DNA of 64,000 bases from Bisporella sp. PMI_857 (taxonomy: Eukaryota; Ascomycota; Leotiomycetes; Helotiales; Helotiaceae): assembly GCA_021307315.1 (NCBI GenBank), contig JAJSPD010000094.1, forward strand, positions 89,883 through 153,882, read 5' to 3'. The notes beneath the pieces are model-generated. The model was not told the origin of the DNA, did no database searches, and saw nothing but the letters and a program-made list of their open reading frames with translations. The translations under genes and the position numbers were made by a program. Of this stretch, positions 43,124-51,684 are shown in pieces (within the stretch, counting starts at the first letter, position 1; every line of letters begins with the position of its first letter).

Positions 43124-46100
43124 ATGGACGTGAGCAACTTATCAGCAGAAATTTGGCCAAATGCCGCTCAGACAATGAATGTACAACCAGACCGATTAGT
43201 TGACCCCTGGTCAAACGACACTGTCAATTCTGGCAATGTGTTTGATGATTCTATGTCCCTATTCAAACAGTTCGTCTCTGCTGTAACTGAAGATACTATA
43301 AATGGCTTACAGAACCAGCCAGAGGTGGGTTGAGGGTATTGTCTGTTCCTGCAAATGGTTAATAGTTCTTTGTAGTTTCCAGCACTTGTGCGAGATTTGT
43401 GCATGAAGGCGCCGTCCATTGCTCTTAAATTTGCGAATGAGACATTCGATTGCCTTGGAGATGATTCTGGAACCGAAGTTTGGGGCCGTGACAATAATGA
43501 GCCAGGTGTTGGTTCTAGGAGGCGGTCGGGGAGAAAAGGGGCGAACACCAATTACCAGATTCCCAAATCCTCCAGACTGCGAGCTAAGACCAACAGTACC
43601 GAAGCTGACACCTCCCAAGAAGACGATGTCACGTGCCTGTTCCGTCACGACGATTCCTCCATCAACCCAAGTACAGAAACTCTCGTGGTGGAGAGCTCGC
43701 TTTTAGGATTGGACGACTTCCAAAAAGAAATACAGGGCCAGCCTCACCCCCGCAGTCGCTCCGTATCACCCATACGCCATACCTCATCACCGCCGCAACA
43801 GAAGGTACCCTGTGGTGGCTACGATCCTGATCTGGGTCTCGTCGACAGAGAGCCTCCGGTGGTGCTCAAAGAAGTGACTGGGAGGAGTAAGGACAGCGCT
43901 GGCACACTCCGCCTAGAAGAGGTAGAAAAGGAGGAGCAAATAGCACTGCCAAATTCCAAGGAGTCAACGTCCAGTGACCGACCTACACTAACCGCCTCTT
44001 CCCATGAAGAGCCAACCACACCTGCATCAATCTCATCAGCACTGGGACGACAAAGTAGACTTGAGACACCTCTGTCTGATGATGAAACCAACACGTCAAA
44101 TACGACTTTAGAAATGGGGTCGCTTCTGTCGCCACTGACGCAATATGACCAGACGGCATCTTTGTCAGGTAAGGATAGTACGGGTTACCCAGAGACACCT
44201 CTATTGCGACCATCCAAGATGATACAGCAGCAGCTCAGCCAGGGGAGCAATGATGCCACACAAGTGCAAAACTCCGGCGAGAAACAATTGATTTTAGCAC
44301 AAGAAAATCAAACTATTGCACCACTCGCCCCGCTTACAGAATCTCCGTCTTTTGACGACATGGTCGCCAATTCTGTTCAAATAGTCTACGAGATGAGCAA
44401 GTGTCAGGAGGTTGTAACAGATGTTCATTCAAAAATTCTCAGGGGTTTACGGTCAAAGCTTGACAATACAGTGGCCCTGACTCTTGCTCCAGAAAGACAG
44501 GGCTCCACCACACTGGACCCTATAAAGTGGTCATCTTCTATGTGGATCAACATGTTGGAAGTCGGTCATAACCGTTCTAGAAAATCGTCTATCTTCAACA
44601 TGATAGAATGGATCGGTGCCTCGGAGTGGTTTGACGCTGAGATCGAGGAAGCTGAGAAGGCGCCGCCGCCTACGAAACGCGGGGTTCCTAGAAAACGTCT
44701 GGCAACCATAATTCTGATTAAATATATGAAAGAGGCATATGGTATTACGGAAATAGAAGCCACGGGAACACTCGCCTTAAAAAACAGTGAGGATTGCCCA
44801 TCGTTCATGGATTCGGCAAAGGTTGAGAAGAAGATTTTTGACGCAAGAAGACTTCGGCTGAACGTGGTTATCCAGAGAGGGCGAATATTGCGTCGCCTGG
44901 TTCAGGCGACTCATTTGGGAATTCTTTTCGATGAAAATATCTGGTAAGCCAGTTCTGTATTCCATATATCATGGCATTCACTAATTGTACGATAATTGCT
45001 AGGAAGTATATAAAATCGGGGCAAGAACACGTCGACAGGCTAGCGGAAACTTTCCAAGCAGACCCGCGAAAGATGAAACTTCTTTCGATTCTCGATGAAC
45101 AAGTAGAACTGCTAGCCAAGGAAGGGCGGCCAAACCTGAGCAGCCTCTTTGACTCCCTTGAAACAAACTCCTTGATATCATCCGAGGAGGTATCAAACCT
45201 ACGAACTGAGTATGGTCTCGAAGAAGTAAGTCTCAAAATTTGGATGTCGCACACATACACTAACATCTACGTCCAAACAACAGGAACCAGTGTCACAGCT
45301 TTGCCTTGAAGCTGCTATTAACCGAGTCGTAGAAGAGATCGGTCATGTTCTCGGCAAGTCTATCGTCGGTGATCAGGACTGTATCATGATAAATGGTACA
45401 GGAGAACTTTCGTGTGGCATGTTCAACAGGCTTCGTTCCAGGGCATGGCTCAAAAATTGGGATATTGCCGCCGCTCTGGAGATGGCCGATAAGTCCCCAT
45501 CCGTAAGACACCATCTGAGCATCCCATTTCATAAGGAAGATATAAATGGCAAGATCATGCCGATTTCCAATCCTTTGAGGGGCTGGAGAAAGAAGATCGA
45601 TGACTGGAGGGCCGAGGTTGAAAATGATATCGAGCGCCAGCAGGTATACATTTGTCCATTAAATGTCAATGCAAACCACTTCACACTGCTCGAAATCAAC
45701 GAAGAGACGAAGATGATCTATCACTATGACTCGATGGCAAGCCCTGGGATTCGTCAGCGAAAAAAAAAAACCTCGCTAGTTGGACGCGCAATTGAGGTAC
45801 GTGGACTGAGCAGCTACCTGAAGCAAGTACTAATCTTTCACAGGCGGAGTTCAGACACCTAGGATTCAAGTACGCTGAGGCAGTAAGTATGTAAGATGAC
45901 ATATTGTTTGGTGCTAACTCGGTAACCAGCCTACTCCCCAGCAGGAAGATAGCTGGAGTTGCGGTCTAATGGTCATACGCAACGCCAAACGGCGGATGAA
46001 CGGTCTCGCAGTCGGCGGGTGGCACGATAGAGTGAATCCAGACCGTGTTATTAAAGATATAGTGGGTGATTGTCAGGTGTTCCTTGCAAACGGTGCGCTT

Positions 46101-46214
46101 CAGCCAAGCCCATTGTCCAAGAAACGCAAAAGGATTGTCGAAGACCTTCAAGACGATATTGAGCAGCCGAGTCGTAGTTCCAAAAGACTTCGGGATATCA
46201 CTAAGGATTCGTAG
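43124..46214 (+). CDS. Ulp1-like (C48) cysteine protease, SUMO/ubiquitin-like deconjugase type
   Basis: Six exons (43124-43324, 43376-44943, 45003-45225, 45284-45796, 45844-45882, 45930-46214) join in frame through GT-AG introns to 942 aa. The first two thirds are Ser/Thr/Glu-rich and probably disordered. Residues about 580-680 are helical. The C-terminal quarter is the protease: VYICPLNVNANHFTLLEI with catalytic His796, MIYHYDSM with Asp813 and PTPQQEDSWSCGLMV with Gln853 and Cys859. Q-to-C spacing is the same as in Ulp1. A basic tail (LSKKRKRIVED) looks like a nuclear signal. Members cut SUMO or related modifiers from proteins, but some orphan fungal copies travel with transposons. The gene is intact and on the same strand as the JmjC-SET gene about 1.1 kb downstream. 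Confidence 0.85.
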
Positions 46215-47016
46215 ATCGCTCTCGATACGATGAGACCCATATTTGGTATTTGCGAGAGATGAAATTGTTACCAGCTTGTCGAGAAACACATTGCTTTAAA
46301 ATGATTCCGTTACCTTATATGTCAATTGATGCAGAATTACGTTCAAGCTTGTTCAAGGTAATGCAACCTTCACCTTCGAAGGCATCGAAGCTCGTGATGT
46401 GAAAACATGAGCATACTTCATTCCTCGTTTACAGAATACAAGAAGGTTGCTCCATATTGCGCAACAAGAAGCATATGTGAGTGTTTCCAGTCTAAATATT
46501 AAAGCGATTCTCCATTTTGACATCAATTTTCGCGAATTTCGGAGGAAAATTAATGCTCTATCGCACATTTTGCTGCCTGAATTTGCGCTTGGCGCTCAAA
46601 CCAACTGGGAGTGGGGGATACTAATTTTAAAGTTCGGAGGTTCGCTTACGGCAGCTATCTGCTTGTCAAAATCCGATGAGAACACGTCAGCTCTTTGAAA
46701 ATTTTACTTTTAAAGCTCTAAGTTAGTAGAATTGTGGCTAGTGCAGCTATCAAGCCAAGAATTTTCTGGCAATAGCATTCGATCTTAGGTTAGCCCAGAT
46801 AACTGTTGGTGGACAAGTTAAGACTGTTCAATCGCTGTACTTTTTACCTTTAGACAGACACGTGAAATCTCGCCTAAAGTGATCGTTCAATTATAACCAC
46901 CACTGGTGGCCTTCTTAAGAATGCTTACATGATCCAGAGGCTAATGAGGAAGCTCATCTGACTCAAATATTAGAATAATGGGGACACATTATTTGTATGT
47001 AAATTACTGAGCTCTT
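46215..47016. other. Intergenic, no supported gene
   Basis: A short plus-strand frame at 46447-46698 has no domain. No gene is supported between the Ulp1-like and JmjC-SET genes. Confidence 0.4.
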
Positions 47017-47155
47017 ACTATCCTTGCATGTGTTGTTACTATGGCCATAATACTATCCTTGCATGTGTGTTGTTACTATGGCCATAATTGTTGTTAACGT
47101 CAAACACACCTTAATCAATAGTCAAACACACCTTAAAATCAAACACACCTTAAAA
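47017..47155. repeat. Two adjacent tandem repeats in the JmjC-SET 5' flank
   Basis: A 35-bp unit beginning ACTATCCTTGCATGTG is present twice (47017 and 47052). It is followed by three copies of TCAAACACACCTTA at 47099-47153. Both are non-coding and end about 180 bp before the start codon at 47338. Confidence 0.75.
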
Positions 47156-47337
47156 AGTCGTTAGGTCACGAGTGTGCGCTACCAATGATCTTGCCTTAAA
47201 TGGTCAGGCGGCTGAGTCAGCGCTTGGTATTTTCCGATGAGACCTCTGCACCCCTTCTCCGCCTTTACAGGTTCAGCATCAATGTCAGCAACCCATTTTA
47301 AGCGCATCTTGTTTCTAGCCTTTCTTTAAGATTCACG

Positions 47338-50181
47338 ATGGCAGACCTCACGGAGAAAGTAGAAGCTCTTCAGAGACGACTCGACAAGTTGTTGACCATA
47401 TTCAACCGTATCCGAAAATCTCTCACCAGTGAGCATCCCAAGCGGCGCCACTCAGTTCGCAATAAGACCCCAGGCAGACGACCGGAATGGGTGGAGGAAA
47501 TTTTCCAGCATTTCAATGAAATTTCAGTAGAATTAAAGAGTGTCAAGAAGACGCTCGACGCACGCCCATCCATAGACAGGGGCAATTCGCCAAGTGATGC
47601 AGCAGCGACGAATGGTGAAGCTGCGCCAGAAGTCGAGTTGCAGCATGAAGCTCCCTCACAATGTCAGTATCCAGAACAGGTGCTTCAAAATGGGCAGCGC
47701 GAATCAGTGGCCGCCAATGCACCTGAGCTAGTGGGGCGCCTATCTCTACGTCCCGGCCAGAATATCATGACAGAAGAGCCTCCGCCACAAGCCTGCCCAG
47801 TGCCTGTTGGCTGCGATGTCTCGCTCATACTACCCACTTCGACCGAACCTCTCAACCGCACGGCTCAGTTAAATAATGCATTACTTGATCCACCGTCAGA
47901 GGAAGGAAACACACCAACATTTACTTGCAACTACAAAGATATTAGCGGAAACCTAAATGAAGCAAAGTTCGTTCAGTTTTCATCCAATCCATGGGTCAGA
48001 AGGAAGGGCTATTTCAAGCTTGCGGTCCAAGGCTTACCACCTCTCATTGTAGAAGAGGCCTCGTTTAATCAGCCGGGGAAAGATCATTGCACGAATTTCT
48101 CATGCCAATTGGATTCTCGAGGATTCCTCAAGGTGACTAAAGAACAGAATGAAGAAATTAAGTTCCCCGGCTTTCCACTTCCCGAAAGCCAGAGAGAATC
48201 CTGGTCGCAACGATCACTGAAAGAATTTTGGGAGGGCATACTCAAGGAACCTCCGCAAGATATGCTTTACGTTATCGGAGACCCTCTGTTTCCAGACATT
48301 GAGCTTAGTCCTGGGAAAGGTCTGAAACGAGTAGATGGTTACGAGAAGTTTCGCGGCATCGGGACAACATACGCCTATCTAAGCTTCGGGGTGTCTTTTT
48401 CAGTCATGCATGGGGAGGATGCCAAGTTTCGCTCAATAAACCTGTTACGATCCGGGAAATGCAAATTTTGGCTTGTAGTGGAGCCAGTTTACGAGAAAGA
48501 ACTGGAGTGTCACATGGGTGAGGAATTCCCCAAGATGGAAAATTGCTCTCAGGCGTTACGCCACCTGAGCCGTGTTATTACCCCGAGAAAACTGGACGAG
48601 TGGAAGATTCCCTACTCTCTTGACTATTGCAAGCCAGGAGAGGCCATCGTGACAGAGCCAGGAGCATTTCACCAGGTCTTAAACATGGGATCCAACTACG
48701 CTATTGCAATCAATATTTTATACGGCTCGTCACCAGCCGTTCCCAACGGTTACAAATTTTGTCAGAAAAGCTGCGACCCGCATGCGATAACGGCAGCCCA
48801 CTTACGACTCCATGAGGAGGGGGGTCCACCGGCCAAGGTTCAAGCAAACAAGAGGACGCGTCTGCCGCAAAACAAAGTGCAACCGAATATTATCCCGTCG
48901 AAAAGGAAGGCCATTCTGGTCGAGCCTCAGTCGAGGACGCCACTAGTCCCACCTCAAATAGGTAGTCTTCTGGAGGCAGTTTGTGGGAAAGAGGCTTTTC
49001 ATCACTTGTGCACTTTGATCTACAGCTGGAGAGATCGGCTGAAACCTTTTTTCGAGAATAATGATGGCGAGGCTCCCGCTGTGCACCTCGTACAGGCCAT
49101 TGGTACTTTAGAGAAAAGGTCACACCTCACCGAGTTCTTGGACCGCTTCGCGAAGCTTAAGCTAGTGGAAGTGATAGACGAAGGGAAGGATGGCCGGATG
49201 CGTGCAGATCCAGTAGCCATTGCAAACCTCATAAATGGCCTTGGGTGGGAGAACAACAAGACGAACCGTAAAAAGTTACATCATTACCTTGAAGAAGGCC
49301 GGCGATGGAAAGGAATATGTGGCAGCTTCGACGGCCTCTTGTGCCTCATTCCTCCGAACCGGGAGGATGGGGAAAGTCTCCAGATATCTGGTCGTGTGTG
49401 CCGTGAGCTCTCTGGCAAAGGTATAGAGTTGTTTCACTCTCTTTTAACAGCCAATGAGTTCGTACAGCCTATGTGTCGGGCAGGGAAAACCTTCCAAGCA
49501 TCGATTTGGTCTGACGCGGAAGTCCCCGAGTTCAAATGGGAGGCTGAAGATCCTAGAGAGATCTCTCGATTATCCATGAAAGAGCTGGCTCCCTTCATGG
49601 AAAAGTTCTCTGTGATAACGGAAAATGAGTATAGTCCCGAGAAATATGACTGGCCGAAACCAGACCGTTGGCTTTGGGACTGGCCACAGCACCCTATGTG
49701 GGTTCCCTCTTCCGATCGTCAGTGCGATCTATGCAATAGAGAAAAATGCAATTGCATTGCTACATGTTTACCTGAGAACAAGCCTCGGATCACGTATGAA
49801 CGGGGAAAAGGGCAAGGCGTTCGCGTGAATGGGTCAACCTACGTAAAAGGTCAAATCCTGGAGGAATATCGCGGGGAAGTCGTACCTCTCGAAACTTATC
49901 ACGACGGCTGGTCCATGGAGTTTATAAGACCCGACCTTGACGATGAGCCTGTCGCTCAGATTTACTCAAGGGAAATGGGTAATTGGGTTAGGAAGGTCAA
50001 TCACTCGTGTAACCCTTCTGCAAAGTTCTGCGTAATGAAAATATCTGGGTGGTGGAGGCAAATGCTCATCGCAATTCAGGATATACCGCATAATGGCGAA
50101 ATAACGGCCTCTTGCGGGAGGAATTTCTTAAAGGGACAGGGAAAAGAATGTTTCTGCGAAGTCTGCAATTCAACACGCTAA
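47338..50181 (+). CDS. JmjC and SET domain fusion protein
   Basis: A single 947-aa exon. Residues 1-90 form an N-terminal coiled coil (MADLTEKVEALQRRLDKLLT). About 290-470 is a JmjC domain, with iron ligands H358 and E360 in VMHGEDAKF and H445 in PGAFHQVLNMG, so 2-oxoglutarate demethylase/hydroxylase chemistry is possible. About 540-690 is an unknown helical region. A Cys cluster (CDLCNREKCNCIATC, about 796-810) precedes a SET domain from about 818: ERGKGQGVRVNG, EEYRGEVVP, NHSCNPSA (888-895) and a post-SET-like CFCEVC. The usual ITxxYG-type step reads EITASCGRNF, so the catalytic Tyr appears replaced by Cys. The same polypeptide thus couples a demethylase-type and a methyltransferase-type fold, acting presumably on chromatin. 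No introns, frame intact. Confidence 0.85.
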   Translation: MADLTEKVEALQRRLDKLLTIFNRIRKSLTSEHPKRRHSVRNKTPGRRPEWVEEIFQHFNEISVELKSVKKTLDARPSIDRGNSPSDAAATNGEAAPEVELQHEAPSQCQYPEQVLQNGQRESVAANAPELVGRLSLRPGQNIMTEEPPPQACPVPVGCDVSLILPTSTEPLNRTAQLNNALLDPPSEEGNTPTFTCNYKDISGNLNEAKFVQFSSNPWVRRKGYFKLAVQGLPPLIVEEASFNQPGKDHCTNFSCQLDSRGFLKVTKEQNEEIKFPGFPLPESQRESWSQRSLKEFWEGILKEPPQDMLYVIGDPLFPDIELSPGKGLKRVDGYEKFRGIGTTYAYLSFGVSFSVMHGEDAKFRSINLLRSGKCKFWLVVEPVYEKELECHMGEEFPKMENCSQALRHLSRVITPRKLDEWKIPYSLDYCKPGEAIVTEPGAFHQVLNMGSNYAIAINILYGSSPAVPNGYKFCQKSCDPHAITAAHLRLHEEGGPPAKVQANKRTRLPQNKVQPNIIPSKRKAILVEPQSRTPLVPPQIGSLLEAVCGKEAFHHLCTLIYSWRDRLKPFFENNDGEAPAVHLVQAIGTLEKRSHLTEFLDRFAKLKLVEVIDEGKDGRMRADPVAIANLINGLGWENNKTNRKKLHHYLEEGRRWKGICGSFDGLLCLIPPNREDGESLQISGRVCRELSGKGIELFHSLLTANEFVQPMCRAGKTFQASIWSDAEVPEFKWEAEDPREISRLSMKELAPFMEKFSVITENEYSPEKYDWPKPDRWLWDWPQHPMWVPSSDRQCDLCNREKCNCIATCLPENKPRITYERGKGQGVRVNGSTYVKGQILEEYRGEVVPLETYHDGWSMEFIRPDLDDEPVAQIYSREMGNWVRKVNHSCNPSAKFCVMKISGWWRQMLIAIQDIPHNGEITASCGRNFLKGQGKECFCEVCNSTR

Positions 50182-50187
50182 CGAGGC

Positions 50188-50242
50188 TGATCGTGCACGG
50201 GCCACAGTGCCAAAGTTCGGCACTGTGGCCCGTGCATGATCA
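50188..50242. repeat. Near-perfect 24-bp hairpin after the JmjC-SET stop
   Basis: The left stem at 50188-50211 (TGATCGTGCACGGGCCACAG, then TGCC) pairs with 50219-50242 with a single mismatch around a 7-base loop (AAAGTTC). It begins 7 bp after the stop codon, so it would lie in the 3' UTR. It could be an RNA processing element or a tiny foldback insertion. Confidence 0.8.
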
Positions 50243-50255
50243 CGAGGGCAGAGCC

Positions 50256-50783
50256 AGTGCTGGCACCAATAAAATCTTATCCAATACGAACCAATAAATA
50301 TCGGTTATTGGCAATATTGCCGATATTGCAATAATATTGCAATATTTCTTGGTATTCAAAGATTTCAGTATTTTTCTTTGAAATCATCTCTTTTTCTCTA
50401 AAATATTGTATAATATATCTTTGGGAAGTTCAGAAATTGAAGAATTTAAAATATCAATTAAAGTTACCTCAAATGCTGTCGTGGGAATTGTGAGCGCGAT
50501 AGGCCGGAACGTCACGTGAGAGATGCGCTTCGATGTGCACGTGAGAATCGTATTCTCTAGTCTCGAATGAATTCTATCACAGTCTTTTTAAGGCGTCTAT
50601 ATAGGGCCATAATAAAGACTTGCTTAATGATATTCTCTAGATATTTTATAAAGTAAAAGAAGTGTTTTACTGAGTAAGGCAGGCAGGCACGTGTTTAACC
50701 AATATTGGAATATCATATTGCCGATATATTGCCGATAGCCGATATTTTATTGGTTCCTTATTGCCTTAATTGGTGCCTGGACT
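50256..50783. mobile_element. Non-autonomous MULE-like element with 10-bp target duplication
   Basis: The ends are AGTGCTGGCACCAATAAA and, reversed, AGTCCAGGCACCAATTAA. Inner subterminal blocks CCAATAAA, TATCGG and GGCAATAT repeat in inverted order. Direct copies of GGGCAGAGCC flank the element exactly at 50246-50255 and 50784-50793. A 10-bp duplication is characteristic of Mutator-like elements (9-11 bp). The interior is AT-rich and non-coding. A dead MULE FAR1 fragment at 6724 shows that the autonomous type existed in this genome, though no link between the two is proven. Confidence 0.82.
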
Positions 50784-50793
50784 GGGCAGAGCC

Positions 50794-51684
50794 GCAGAGC
50801 CGCAGAGAAAGGCTTGCCATCATGTGATCTGGAATTGAACATTTCTACCATTTTGCGGTATTTAACTACACCAATTATTATTGCCAACTTGAAGACATGA
50901 CGAATCAGGGATGGTAAGTACAGATAGAGGCAACAGGATAGCTTCTACCAAAGAGTGATAATGTCCTTCCAACTTAGAGCCCAGACTCAGGTAGACACGG
51001 GAGGACGACAATGCCTCGCCCAACCACCGTGCAATGGAGGAAAGTGGTGCGAGCTCCCCATGGAGGATAAATAGCTAGTGGTGAGGTGAAGTGAATATTC
51101 AAGGGTTTAATATGAAAGAAGGCCGGTATAGCCCACGAAAATATGGCCTTGCTTACCTTATTAAGTTCGAAAGACAAATTACACGTTGCTGCTACCAAGT
51201 CGAGCTCGCGGGATCCTCAGGAGCCTGAAAACGTGGATCTGCAGAACCTGAAAGTTTCAAGATAGATTCTTCAAGGATGGTAGTATTTCTAGAGAAACTT
51301 AGGGGTATTCAGGAAAGCTTACTGTGTGCGTAAAAATGGTTGTCGAACGAACAAAATGTAGTTACTAGGCTGAAGTACGTCAAGGTGCCACTTTGGAATC
51401 ACGAAGGAGTGCAAAAATTGTGAGTGAGAATGTTATTGTTTGAGAGTCATTTGCCTTATTTCAACGTTCATTCAGTTCCTTTTGACCAGTTTCCTATACC
51501 TGATCATATTTTTACTGGCGAGAGGAAATAGCTACATATAACCTCTCTTGGCGTAAATGCTTGACGCCTTTGCTGTAAGCACAAGGTCGCTATGATGCGT
51601 CCTAGTTGATACTGCTCAAAGCACCTCATCGCTTGGCGTGTCGGTCCTTTAAAATCCAACAATGGTCATCGCTTGCTTCTGTGC
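50794..51684. other. Intergenic, no supported gene
   Basis: The 74-codon minus frame at 50974-51198 has no domain. The stretch is the 3' flank of the patatin-like gene. Confidence 0.4.
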
